Part shown: piece by piece, positions 16,926 through 25,010 of the stretch
Layout of the letters: every line of letters begins with the position of its first letter
Position numbering within the stretch: the first letter of the stretch is position 1
NCBI GenBank assembly: GCA_965601955.1
Contig: OZ271855.1
Location: 3,162,001 to 3,226,000, forward strand
DNA: 64,000 nucleotides
Reading direction: 5' to 3'
Source: RHLJ01 sp965601955
GTDB taxonomy: Bacteria; Bacteroidota; Rhodothermia; Balneolales; Balneolaceae
Notes under the pieces: model-generated
The model's input: only the letters and a program-made list of their open reading frames with translations
What the model was told of the DNA's origin: nothing
Database searches by the model: none
Made by a program: the position numbers and the translations under genes

Positions 16926-17057
16926 ACCCACCCCTCAATCCCCTCCACTGGAGGGGAGGCTCGTTGTTATGGATTTGATTTAAACCAAAGAATTCCCCTC
17001 TTGGGAGGGGATACAGCCCGCCTTCCGAAGTATTCGTACGGAGGACAGGGGGTGGGT
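16926..17057. repeat. Type 2 intergenic repeat (ACCCACCCC ends)
   Basis: The element begins ACCCACCCCTCAA and ends GGGGGTGGGT, an inverted pair. Inside are two strong hairpins, CCCCTCCACTGGAGGGG and TTCCCCTCTTGGGAGGGGA, and the 34-nt unit 17016-17049 also found at 9502-9535. It fills most of the 310-nt gap between pckA and the CBM9-like gene, which otherwise contains only the pckA terminator. Confidence 0.7.
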
Positions 17058-17136
17058 CCAACGAAACTATTATTATGGATTAATCTCAATCACAGCACCT
17101 TTTTTTATTGATCCAAAGTTTCTAGTACCTTCTGCG

Positions 17137-18210
17137 ATGCGTTTTTTAATTATACTTTTCATCGCTCTTTTTTGTGCTAGAGCACAAGCCCAGGTTACCT
17201 CTCTTCAACTTCCCATTCCCAAGAGTTATACCATCCTAAAAACATCCAACTCCTTTTCTATCGATGGGAAAGCTCTCGAGTCATCATGGGATGAAGCACC
17301 ATGGACCGACTACTTTATCGACATTGAGGGAGATAAAAACCCGAAGCCCTATTATGATACCAGGGTAAAAATGCTTTGGGATGACGAGTTCATCTACTTC
17401 TATGCAGAAATGGAAGAAGAACATGTGTGGGGTAACATTACTAAAAGAGACGCTGTAATTTTCCACAACAATGACTTTGAGGTATTTGTAAAGCCCAATC
17501 AATACCAGCCTTTTTACGGAGAGTTTGAGGTAAATGTACTGGGTACACTTTGGGAGTTATTTCTTGCCCGCCCCTACCGCAGAAATGGGCCTGTGTTAAA
17601 TCACTGGGATGTAAACAGCACACAAATTGGTATTGATGTAAAAGGCACTATCAATAAACCTACTGATATTGATACATCCTGGTCGGTAGAATTAGCCATT
17701 CCAATTCAGGCGCTGAAGGATATTGACCGGGGAAGTGAGGTGAAAGAAGGAAGTATGTGGAGAATTAATTTCTCGAGGGTTCAATGGCAGCACCAGGTGA
17801 ACGATGGAGTGTATTCCCGAAAGACAGACAGGGAAGGAAACCGGCTTCATGAAAATAACTGGGTTTGGACGGAACAATCAGCTATTGCCATGCACCGACC
17901 CGAACACTGGGGCTATGTGTTCTTCACAGAACAAGAGGAAATGAGTCAGGCTGATACCTTCATCCCTTCCCTTTCTATAGAATACCAGCTTCTTTTTTAT
18001 CTCTATCGAAAGCAAATGGATTGGCAGAATCAAAATAAGACCTACTCCTCTGACATCTCTGAGTTGGGAGGCCCCGACTTTACTGCCAATGGATTCCGGC
18101 TTTCCGCTGAAACTTCTCTCACCAAACTCGGCTTCGAAATCACTGTTTCTAACTCAAACGGACAAACCATCACCGTAAACCAAGACGGATACGTAATCGC
18201 TGACCAATGA
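17137..18210 (+). CDS. Exported CBM9-like (carbohydrate-binding family 9) protein
   Basis: A protein of 357 residues with a signal peptide (MRFLIILFIALFCARAQA). Residues of about 35-270 match the CBM9-like fold found in secreted carbohydrate-active and cytochrome-associated proteins: SFSIDGKALESSWDEAPW, VKMLWDDEFIYFYAEMEEEHVW, NDFEVFVKP, YGEFEVNVLGTLWELFLA and MWRINFSRVQWQ. The C-terminal 80 residues carry no known motif. The stop overlaps the next gene's ATG (ATGA), so it is coupled to a glycosidase-like lipoprotein. A role in binding a glycan for that enzyme is inference from context; the ligand is unknown. Confidence 0.82.
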   Translation: MRFLIILFIALFCARAQAQVTSLQLPIPKSYTILKTSNSFSIDGKALESSWDEAPWTDYFIDIEGDKNPKPYYDTRVKMLWDDEFIYFYAEMEEEHVWGNITKRDAVIFHNNDFEVFVKPNQYQPFYGEFEVNVLGTLWELFLARPYRRNGPVLNHWDVNSTQIGIDVKGTINKPTDIDTSWSVELAIPIQALKDIDRGSEVKEGSMWRINFSRVQWQHQVNDGVYSRKTDREGNRLHENNWVWTEQSAIAMHRPEHWGYVFFTEQEEMSQADTFIPSLSIEYQLLFYLYRKQMDWQNQNKTYSSDISELGGPDFTANGFRLSAETSLTKLGFEITVSNSNGQTITVNQDGYVIADQ

Positions 18211-19277
18211 AAATCACTTCCTATTTACTAGTACTAGCCCTATTTATTTCCTGCGTTCCAGCAACGGAACAGGAATCTGAACCCGAATTCATGATTGCTG
18301 CCTGGACGGGTGGTGGAATTGCCGAAACCGATGAGGAGTGGAGAACGGAACTTCAACGGCTTTCAGAATATGGCCTAACTGATTTATACCTAGGTGCAGG
18401 AAAAGAAAAGTTAGAACAAGCAGCTGCTATCGCCAGCGAATTTGATATTGATATACATGGATGGGTATGGACCTTAAATCGACCCGGGGATACAACGGCT
18501 GCTAAGAACCCGGAATGGTATGCCGTAAATAGAAAGGGAGATAATTCATGGGATTATCGTGCTTATGTGGATTATTACCAGTGGCTCTCCCCTTTTTCAG
18601 AAGGAGCCCGGGAACATATCAAATCTAATATTAGGGAAGTAGCGGAGGCTGAAGGTGTGAAATCAGTGCACCTCGATTATGTTCGTTATGTGGATGTAAT
18701 CCTTGGAGCTGATCTACAACCTATATATAACCTGGTTCAGGATCGGCAATTCCCGGAATACGATTATGGATATCATCCCAATGCCCGGGAAGGTTTCAAA
18801 GAATTGTTTGGTGTTGATCCTATGGAGATGGAGCATCCCGAATTGAGCATGGAATGGCTGCAATACCGATTAAATGCGGTTACTACTTTGGTTAATGAAC
18901 TTGCTGAAATTGCTCATTCGAATGATAAGCTTATCACTGCAGCAGTCTTCCCCTTCCCGGAAATGAGTCGCCAAATGGTACGCCAAGACTGGGCCAGTTG
19001 GAACCTGGATATTGCCCTTCCCATGCTCTACCAGAATTTCTACCGCCAGAATTTTGAATGGGTGAAATTCTCTACCGAACAGGGTATTCGTGAATCCCAT
19101 GGTCGATTCCCTATTGTTGCGGGTTTATACATTCCGCCAATGAACCCAGATGAACTAGACCAGGCTATCCAAAAAGCCATTGAAGGAGGCGCTTCAGGAA
19201 TCTCAGTATATGATGTGGGTGCTATGAGCGATGAACATTGGGAGGTGGTAAAGAGATTGAGTGAGGAGAGGAATTAG
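18207..19277 (+). CDS. Lipoprotein with family-10-like glycoside hydrolase (GHL10/DUF187-type) barrel
   Basis: A protein of 356 residues with an SPII signal (ITSYLLVLALFISC). The rest looks like a TIM barrel of the GHL10-type group: WTGGGIAETDEEW, DIHGWVWTLNRPGD, KNPEWYAVNRKG, YYQWLSPFSEGAREHIKSNI, SVHLDYVRYVD (a typical strand carrying acidic residues), LDIALPMLYQNFYR and GISVYDVGAMSDEHW. These enzymes are generally thought to act on peptidoglycan or other glycans, but few have been tested. The ATG overlaps the CBM9-like gene's stop. An OprB-type porin follows 330 nt later, suggesting a small carbohydrate locus. Confidence 0.78.
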   Translation: MKITSYLLVLALFISCVPATEQESEPEFMIAAWTGGGIAETDEEWRTELQRLSEYGLTDLYLGAGKEKLEQAAAIASEFDIDIHGWVWTLNRPGDTTAAKNPEWYAVNRKGDNSWDYRAYVDYYQWLSPFSEGAREHIKSNIREVAEAEGVKSVHLDYVRYVDVILGADLQPIYNLVQDRQFPEYDYGYHPNAREGFKELFGVDPMEMEHPELSMEWLQYRLNAVTTLVNELAEIAHSNDKLITAAVFPFPEMSRQMVRQDWASWNLDIALPMLYQNFYRQNFEWVKFSTEQGIRESHGRFPIVAGLYIPPMNPDELDQAIQKAIEGGASGISVYDVGAMSDEHWEVVKRLSEERN

Positions 19278-19294
19278 ATACAACCCCAGCTCTA

Positions 19295-19422
19295 GTCATG
19301 CTGTCCCGAATGCTTTCGGGATCAGCATCTTTATGACACCTCAAAAGAGAGCTCTTTGGTAGATCATTAAATAAAGCCACATCATGAGATTCCGATCCCG
19401 ACAGCTGTCGGTATGGAATGAC
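19295..19422. repeat. Type 1 intergenic repeat in the glycosidase-porin gap
   Basis: The left end GTCATGCTG and right end GGAATGACC are inverted relative to each other. Two inner hairpins are visible: TCCCGAATGCTTTCGGGATC and CCGACAGCTGTCGG. The rest of the gap (19423-19606) holds only small AT-rich inverted repeats, for example ATAGGC (19552) with GCCTAT (19564). Confidence 0.6.
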
Positions 19423-19606
19423 CTCTAAAAAAAGTTCAACTAATTCCTGAGATCGTTTTATGAATTATCAAACCTTTCTTCAAGGTAAACTCAGAGGTCT
19501 AATTTAGACTAAGTCTTAAAGCTTCTTTGCCTAGATTTATCATCCATTCGAATAGGCGAATTAGCCTATCAGAAGCCTAAATTTCTAAGTCAAATCAGTA
19601 AAGAAT

Positions 19607-20803
19607 TTGAGAGTATTTCTATTCATCAGTACTACATTTTTAATTACTCTAATACAACCAGGAACTACTTTTGCACAGTTACTTCCAAATCAATATCACT
19701 CATCTACTGAGCAATATGGGCTGCACTGGAACCTGGACTATAATACCGAAGTATTTTCTAACGTAGCCGGGGGTAATCAAACCAAAACGGCGTTCCAGGG
19801 ATATTTGGACCTCGATATCCATCTTGACCTTGATAAGATAGTAGGACTAAATCGAACCTCAATTAATTTCAATGTCATAAATCTTCACGGTAAGAGCCCC
19901 TCTTCCTTTGTAGGTGATGATTTGCTCGTCTCCAACATGGACGGTGCCAAAACAACACGGCTTCAGCAATTTTATGTAAGCTATCAGTCCGCGGACGACA
20001 AACTAGGAATTAAAGCCGGGCTGTTAGCCGCTGACGAAGATTTCCTAACGTCACCAGGCAGTACCCTTTTCCTTCATATGCCGGCCGGTTACTCATTCTC
20101 CCTTTCACCCAATGCACCACCCTGGCCGGTAGCTTCAACTGCGGTACAGATACGATATGATTTTACCGAAGAGTGGACACTCCGGCTGGCGAGTTTTGAT
20201 GCCAATGGCGATAATCTCGATGAATTCGGGGCCAACTCCAACGGTTTCACTTTTACACTTCAACCGGATAATGCGTTCTTGATTGCAGAAACCAATTGGG
20301 AAGGATCTATTGGGGGAGCTAATGGTTTTTATCGTTTTGGAGCATGGCACGACACAAACCCCTTTCTTACAGCAAATGGTAGCCAGAAGCGAGGACTAAC
20401 GAGTATTTATATGGCTGCAGATCAACAAGTCTACTCGAAAGGGAGTCGGAAGGCTGATGGGTTATATCTTTTCACACTTATCGGGTGGATATTTCAAGAT
20501 GATAGAGCCCCTTATGATTATGATATTCATGCGGGTACCTACTGGAAAGGCCTTATTTCAAATTGGGATGACAACCTGGGTTTCATCATTACTTACCCCC
20601 ATGTAGGCGATGTTGTGGTGGCTTCCAACTTACCGGGACAAACCCAAACTGAATCCTTCTTAGAACTGACTTATCAAACAAGTATAACGGATGGTTGGTC
20701 CATACAAGGAAGTGTACAGCATGTCGTCAATCCCGGCGGGGCAAGCGCCAGACAGCTTGATAATGCAACCGTAATCGGAATACGGTCTACTTTTTCATTG
20801 TAA
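19607..20803 (+). CDS. OprB-family carbohydrate-selective porin
   Basis: A protein of 398 residues with a signal peptide (RVFLFISTTFLITLIQPG, then TTFAQ). Only a TTG start (19607) is available ahead of the signal. The body is an outer-membrane beta-barrel of the OprB type: WNLDYNTEVFSNVAGG, FQGYLDLDIHLDLDKIVGL, QQFYVSYQSADDKLGIKAGL, WTLRLASFDANGD, YRFGAWHD and a C-terminal strand ending TFSL. OprB homologues pass mono- and disaccharides. It is the third member of the putative carbohydrate locus, although a repeat element separates it from the two enzyme genes. Confidence 0.8.
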   Translation: MRVFLFISTTFLITLIQPGTTFAQLLPNQYHSSTEQYGLHWNLDYNTEVFSNVAGGNQTKTAFQGYLDLDIHLDLDKIVGLNRTSINFNVINLHGKSPSSFVGDDLLVSNMDGAKTTRLQQFYVSYQSADDKLGIKAGLLAADEDFLTSPGSTLFLHMPAGYSFSLSPNAPPWPVASTAVQIRYDFTEEWTLRLASFDANGDNLDEFGANSNGFTFTLQPDNAFLIAETNWEGSIGGANGFYRFGAWHDTNPFLTANGSQKRGLTSIYMAADQQVYSKGSRKADGLYLFTLIGWIFQDDRAPYDYDIHAGTYWKGLISNWDDNLGFIITYPHVGDVVVASNLPGQTQTESFLELTYQTSITDGWSIQGSVQHVVNPGGASARQLDNATVIGIRSTFSL

Positions 20804-20875
20804 GTAAGGGTTAATTTTTTTTATCTATTTTATTCGGTGGTTCTGGTCTAAAACTACAAATCGAAATTAAGCACT

Positions 20876-21262
20876 ATGCGGTACTTCGGATATGCTTTAA
20901 TCATCATTCATATTTTTCTACTGTTATGGGCGACAGGAGGAATTATTGAAATGATATCAATTAATGTGCCTTGGACGCCATATACAAATTTGGATTTCCC
21001 AAATTGGTTACTACCTATTCATTGGGGGGCAGTAATTATTACTTCAATCGGTTTTCTAATGGGATATTTTACCAAATGGAGTAGAACACCTGAATTTATG
21101 TTAGCAGCATACACTATGCTATTCACAATATGTGTAATAGAAACCTTTGGATTTATGACAAGCTCAACAAAATACATAGCGATGGTGGCTGAATTAGTAA
21201 CATATACAGCCATTTTATCCATACTTTTTAAAAACAATTATTTTGTTGGGTATTTCAAATAA
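20876..21262 (+). CDS. Small integral membrane protein, function unknown
   Basis: A protein of 128 residues with four hydrophobic segments (about 5-25, 45-65, 74-95 and 100-120). Recognisable phrases are GYALIIIHIFLLLWATGG, INVPWTPYTNLDFPNWLLPIHW and GFLMGYFTKWSRTPEFM. I do not recognise a family with certainty. It opens the AT-rich accessory zone, and the next gene starts 24 nt later. Confidence 0.65.
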   Translation: MRYFGYALIIIHIFLLLWATGGIIEMISINVPWTPYTNLDFPNWLLPIHWGAVIITSIGFLMGYFTKWSRTPEFMLAAYTMLFTICVIETFGFMTSSTKYIAMVAELVTYTAILSILFKNNYFVGYFK

Positions 21263-21286
21263 GACGAAAAAATAGAGTGACCAAAT

Positions 21287-21664
21287 ATGCTATACGATGT
21301 AACAACACCAGATGAATATTTAGAGGAATTAGAAAGCGACTGGAGAAAGGACAAACTTGAACAGGTTCGCGAAATGATAAAAGAACAAGGGCCTCATCTA
21401 AACGAGGGAATTGAGTACAAAATGCTCTCCTTCAGGAACAGCAAACAAACTATTTTTCATCTAAATGCCCAGAAAGCATATGTAAGCTTATATGTTGGAG
21501 ATATCAATAAAGTTGAAAACGCAAAAGAACTACTGAAGGACTTTGATCAAGGGAAAGGCTGTATTAGGATTAAAAAGACAGTAAACATTTCGGAGAGTGG
21601 TCTTGAACAGTTTATAAAACAAACGGTTGAATTATGGGAAACTGGAGGAAATACTGACTGCTAG
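21287..21664 (+). CDS. DUF1801 protein
   Basis: A protein of 125 residues matching the DUF1801 (YdhG-like) family: DVTTPDEYLEELESDWRKD, then IEYKMLSFRNSKQTIFHLNA, YVSLYVGDI and CIRIKKT. DUF1801 proteins are small and soluble with no established reaction. The gene is AT-rich, is followed 14 nt later by a GNAT gene, and is probably cotranscribed with its neighbours. Confidence 0.75.
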   Translation: MLYDVTTPDEYLEELESDWRKDKLEQVREMIKEQGPHLNEGIEYKMLSFRNSKQTIFHLNAQKAYVSLYVGDINKVENAKELLKDFDQGKGCIRIKKTVNISESGLEQFIKQTVELWETGGNTDC

Positions 21665-21678
21665 AAAATACAATTGAT

Positions 21679-22143
21679 ATGAAAATCATTAGCCTAAAAA
21701 GAGCAACTGTCAATGAAAAAGCACTAGTAGTTGACTTTGACTACAACCTTAACGAGGTCGAGCATATCGAACTAAGGAGAGAGGAAAAGATAGCAAAAGC
21801 AATATCGGACGAAGAGTGTTTTATTATTATGGCCGATAACAAAGCCGTTGGCTTTGTTATATTTGATTATCGTTTTTTTGACCAGGGTTGGATAGAATTA
21901 ATCATTATAGAAGAAAAATACAGAGGGAAAGGGATAGGCGTTCAAGCAATTGACCTTATTTGCAGACAATCCAAGGCGACCAAGGTATTTACCTCGACAA
22001 ACAGTTCTAATACTCAAATGCAGAAAGCATTAGCTAAAGCTGGTTTTTCTTTTGCGGGCAAAATAGACGGATTAGACGATGGGGACCCTGAACTATTTTA
22101 TTATAAAAAAACTGACCGCAAGAAAACAAAAGCTAAACCATAG
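21679..22143 (+). CDS. GNAT-family N-acetyltransferase
   Basis: A protein of 154 residues with the Gcn5 fold. The acetyl-CoA-binding motif A is IELIIIEEKYRGKGIGVQAI (the R/Q-x-x-G-x-G/A loop reads YRGKGIG). A late strand FTSTNSSNTQMQKALAKAGF gives motif B, and AGFSFAGKIDGL is the usual ending. The substrate cannot be told from sequence. It follows the DUF1801 gene by 14 nt. Confidence 0.85.
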   Translation: MKIISLKRATVNEKALVVDFDYNLNEVEHIELRREEKIAKAISDEECFIIMADNKAVGFVIFDYRFFDQGWIELIIIEEKYRGKGIGVQAIDLICRQSKATKVFTSTNSSNTQMQKALAKAGFSFAGKIDGLDDGDPELFYYKKTDRKKTKAKP

Positions 22144-22187
22144 CATAAGCCCTCATCTGTACATGCCATACACGCTAACAGTATCCA

Positions 22188-23003
22188 ATGAACTACCAAA
22201 CCTTTCAGCCCCATCCGGATTTAGCAGCACTCGTCAAGTTCTACTGGACACTGGAAGTACCCTATGATCCCGCCAACCAAAAGCAGAAAATCATTCCGGA
22301 TGGCTGTATTGAAATGACTTTCAACTTTGCAGAAGGCATAAAACGGTACATTTCTGATACCGAATATATTGTTCATCCTTGTGCTATGGTGATGGGACAG
22401 CGAACCAAGTCTTACTATATCGAGCCTTTGGGAAATGTGGATTCCTTTGCCATCTGCTTTTACCCTTATGGCTTTGCCAATTTTGTAAACACTCCACTTA
22501 AAGAATTATCCGACGTTGAGACTCCTGTATCAACCTTGTTTGGAGAAGCTTCTGCCCAACAATTAGAAAAGGAAATTGTTGAAGCAACGAATACTCAACA
22601 AAGAATCAAGATCATTGAGGCTTTTCTTCTAAAGAAACTAAGTGAGCAATCTACGGTGGATGCCATTGTACAATCTACCATCGATGTTCTGGTATCAACA
22701 AAAGGAAGTACCTCGATAAGCACTATTCTTCAGGAAGATTTATCAAAGCGAAGGCAACTCGAACGAAAGTTCGTAAAACAGATTGGAATCAGTCCCAAGC
22801 AGTTGGGTAAAGTAATCCGGCTTCATAGCGCGTTGCATATGATGCTTAATGATGAGGAAGAAAGTCTGACTAATATTGCCTATGAAAATGAATACTTCGA
22901 TCAGGCTCATTTTATCAAAGACTTTAGAGAGTTCATTGGGGTCAGTCCTAAAGAGTTTTTAGGGAACGAACACATGGCCCTTTCCTCCCTTTTCTACAAG
23001 TAA
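22188..23003 (+). CDS. AraC-family regulator (DUF6597-type N-terminus)
   Basis: A protein of 271 residues. The N-terminal half resembles the cupin-like sensor region seen in many Bacteroidota AraC proteins: FQPHPDLAALVKFYWTLEVP, IIPDGCIEMTFNFAEG and YIEPLGNVDSFAICFYPYGF. The C-terminal 95 residues are the double HTH: RRQLERKFVKQIGISPKQLG, then ESLTNIAYENEYFDQAHFIK and FREFIGVSPKEFL. The effector and targets are unknown. The VOC gene downstream is a possible target. Confidence 0.85.
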   Translation: MNYQTFQPHPDLAALVKFYWTLEVPYDPANQKQKIIPDGCIEMTFNFAEGIKRYISDTEYIVHPCAMVMGQRTKSYYIEPLGNVDSFAICFYPYGFANFVNTPLKELSDVETPVSTLFGEASAQQLEKEIVEATNTQQRIKIIEAFLLKKLSEQSTVDAIVQSTIDVLVSTKGSTSISTILQEDLSKRRQLERKFVKQIGISPKQLGKVIRLHSALHMMLNDEEESLTNIAYENEYFDQAHFIKDFREFIGVSPKEFLGNEHMALSSLFYK

Positions 23004-23068
23004 ACCAGGCCTGTCGCATTTTTACAATTCCATCTCTGGTTCCCGGCTTAATTTGATTTCAACTTAGT

Positions 23069-23120
23069 TATTAGTTAATGGTTATTGGTGAATCACCTTC
23101 CCAATAACCATTAACTAATA
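23069..23120 (+). repeat. Perfect 20-bp inverted repeat upstream of the VOC gene
   Basis: The arm 23069-23088 (TATTAGTTAATGGTTATTGG) is exactly complementary to 23101-23120 around a 12-nt loop. It lies 65 nt after the AraC stop and 29 nt before the VOC ATG. There is no T run, so it could be a readthrough hairpin, a leader structure or a dispersed repeat. A partial match (AACCATTAACTAA) occurs before pckA near 15130. Confidence 0.6.
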
Positions 23121-23149
23121 AACCATTCACCTGTAAACCAAAAAACAAT

Positions 23150-23518
23150 ATGAACAGCTATATCTCACTTTTTGAAATTCCTGCAACCGATATCTCACGA
23201 GCCATCGAATTCTACCAGGCCATCTTGGATATATCCATAGAAAAAATGGAAATACCAGGCATGGAAATGGGCATTCTACCTTATGAAAATCAAACAGTCC
23301 ATGGAGTTATCATTCAGGGAGATGGATATCAACCTTCAGCGGATGGAGTTGCTATTTACCTTAATGCCGGGGATGACCTACAGGTAGTTTTAAATAGAAT
23401 CGAGGAAAACGGAGGTAGCATTATTGTCCCTAAAACTGCTCACGCCGATGAAAGCGGGTTCTTTGCATTATTTATTGATTCAGAAGGCAATAGATTGGGT
23501 TTGAATTCGCCGAATTGA
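23150..23518 (+). CDS. VOC (glyoxalase/bleomycin-resistance-like) protein
   Basis: A protein of 122 residues with the paired beta-alpha-beta-beta-beta modules of the VOC superfamily: LFEIPATDISRAIEFYQAIL at the start, MEMGILPYENQTVHGVII, and late FFALFIDSEGNRLGLNSPN with the second-module acidic residue (SEGN). VOC proteins include metal-dependent lyases, dioxygenases and drug-binding proteins; the substrate here cannot be assigned. It follows the AraC gene. Confidence 0.83.
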   Translation: MNSYISLFEIPATDISRAIEFYQAILDISIEKMEIPGMEMGILPYENQTVHGVIIQGDGYQPSADGVAIYLNAGDDLQVVLNRIEENGGSIIVPKTAHADESGFFALFIDSEGNRLGLNSPN

Positions 23519-23540
23519 TTTACCATTTCAAAGGAGTACA

Positions 23541-23607
23541 GCGACTGAGAAATCTAAAGATTTGCTGTGAGGTTGATGGTTAGATTTCTCGCTCCGCTCG
23601 AAATGAC
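23541..23607. repeat. Intergenic hairpin repeat
   Basis: GAGAAATCTA (23547-23556) pairs exactly with TAGATTTCTC (23581-23590) and is followed by GCTCCGCTCGAAATGAC. It resembles the type 1 elements in its ATGAC end. It lies between the VOC and DUF2200 genes. Confidence 0.55.
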
Positions 23608-23694
23608 AAAGCTTAAAAAACATATAAGCATTGAATCTCCCTTGAAATTCTACCTTCTATCTCTTTCTTTTAGGTTCACCTTAAAGAAAGAATC

Positions 23695-24063
23695 ATGCCT
23701 ACCACTACTCCTGAACACGATGCCCGCATTGCCGCGTTAACCTTTGCTTCCGTATATCCGCATTATGTAACCAAAGTGGAAAAGAAAGGACGAACAAAAG
23801 AAGAATTGCACGAGGTGATTGAATGGCTTACTGGGTTTGATGAGGCCAAACTACAAGAGCTGATAGATCAGAAAGTAACTTTTGAGGCTTTCTTTGAGGA
23901 AGCCACCTTACACCCCAATGCCGAACTTATTAAGGGAGTGATTTGTGGGTATCGAGTTGAGGATATTGAGACTCCTCTCACCAGGCAAGCCCGATACCTT
24001 GATAAGGTGGTCGATGAATTAGCAAAAGGGAAAAAAATGGAGAAGATTCTCCGGACAGCCTGA
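23695..24063 (+). CDS. DUF2200 protein
   Basis: A protein of 122 residues matching the DUF2200 family almost throughout: DARIAALTFASVYPHYVTKV near the N-terminus, EVIEWLTGFDEAKLQ, FFEEATLHPNAELIKGVICG and YRVEDIETPLTRQARYLDKV. The family is soluble and widespread, and no reaction is known. The gene stands alone in its gap and is followed by an AraC gene in the same direction. Confidence 0.85.
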   Translation: MPTTTPEHDARIAALTFASVYPHYVTKVEKKGRTKEELHEVIEWLTGFDEAKLQELIDQKVTFEAFFEEATLHPNAELIKGVICGYRVEDIETPLTRQARYLDKVVDELAKGKKMEKILRTA

Positions 24064-24135
24064 GTTAATACCTAACTAATTCCTAATACTCCCGTCTACT
24101 ACTCCGCTTGTTATTAGTCAATCTTTGAACAACGG

Positions 24136-24939
24136 ATGAAGATACTTACAAAGGGTACGTATTATGGATCAATGAATGCCGAACGGGAAATGAGCGGCAT
24201 CCTGCTTTCCGAATACGATTACCTGACTGAGAGAACCGATTGGCATTTTCATGAGAACCCCTATTTCATGTATGTACTTCAAGGGGATTTATACGATGTA
24301 AACAAAAAGCGGAAGACAACCTGCCCTTCCGGGAGTTTTCTTATTCATAACTGGCAGGAAGCTCATTTCAATTCCAAAGAATCTGCCTATGCCCGGGGTT
24401 TCCATATAGAATTTGAAAAAAGCTGGTTCGAGAAAAAAAATATAGACATCAATTTCTGGGAAGGCAGTAAACTTATCAGGAACCCAAAGCTTCATCATAT
24501 CCTTGCCAAATTATACAGGGAATTCAGATGTGCGGATATATATTCTGAAATATCTTGTGAACTCCTTGTCTCTGAGCTATGTGAAAACATCGAAAAAGAA
24601 AAAGTCTATCATTTTAAGGGCAACCCTCCCTGGCTTAGCTCACTAATTGAAATGATTCACCAAAATAATGAGCCGTTCAACCTGAAGTCTCTTTCAGAAC
24701 AGTTGGGCATTCATCCGGGGCACCTATCCCGAGCTATCCCCAAGTATTTTTCTAAAACACTTGGGGATTATATCCGGCAGGTAAAAATCAAAAGAGCCGT
24801 GGATTTTATGCTTTCTACAAACAAATCATTGTATGATATCTGCTATGAATGCGGGTTTTCTGATCAAAGTCACTTTTCCCGGACCTTTAAAAGATACCTT
24901 GGAATGACGCCCAAAGAATTTCAAAAAAAATGCGGGTGA
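24136..24939 (+). CDS. AraC-family transcriptional regulator
   Basis: A protein of 267 residues. The N-terminal cupin-like sensor is visible as TDWHFHENPYFMYVLQGDLY, then CPSGSFLIHNWQEAHFNSKE. The C-terminal double HTH includes FNLKSLSEQLGIHPGHLSRA and KSLYDICYECGFSDQSHFSR, closing with TFKRYLGMTPKEFQKK. The ligand is unknown. The serine hydrolase gene starts 71 nt downstream and may be a target (inference from adjacency). Confidence 0.88.
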   Translation: MKILTKGTYYGSMNAEREMSGILLSEYDYLTERTDWHFHENPYFMYVLQGDLYDVNKKRKTTCPSGSFLIHNWQEAHFNSKESAYARGFHIEFEKSWFEKKNIDINFWEGSKLIRNPKLHHILAKLYREFRCADIYSEISCELLVSELCENIEKEKVYHFKGNPPWLSSLIEMIHQNNEPFNLKSLSEQLGIHPGHLSRAIPKYFSKTLGDYIRQVKIKRAVDFMLSTNKSLYDICYECGFSDQSHFSRTFKRYLGMTPKEFQKKCG

Positions 24940-25010
24940 TGTTAATTTCATTCTATTTTGGATGGCTAATCCGGGATAGCTTGGCACTTTATGAATAAAC
25001 ATCACTGTAA

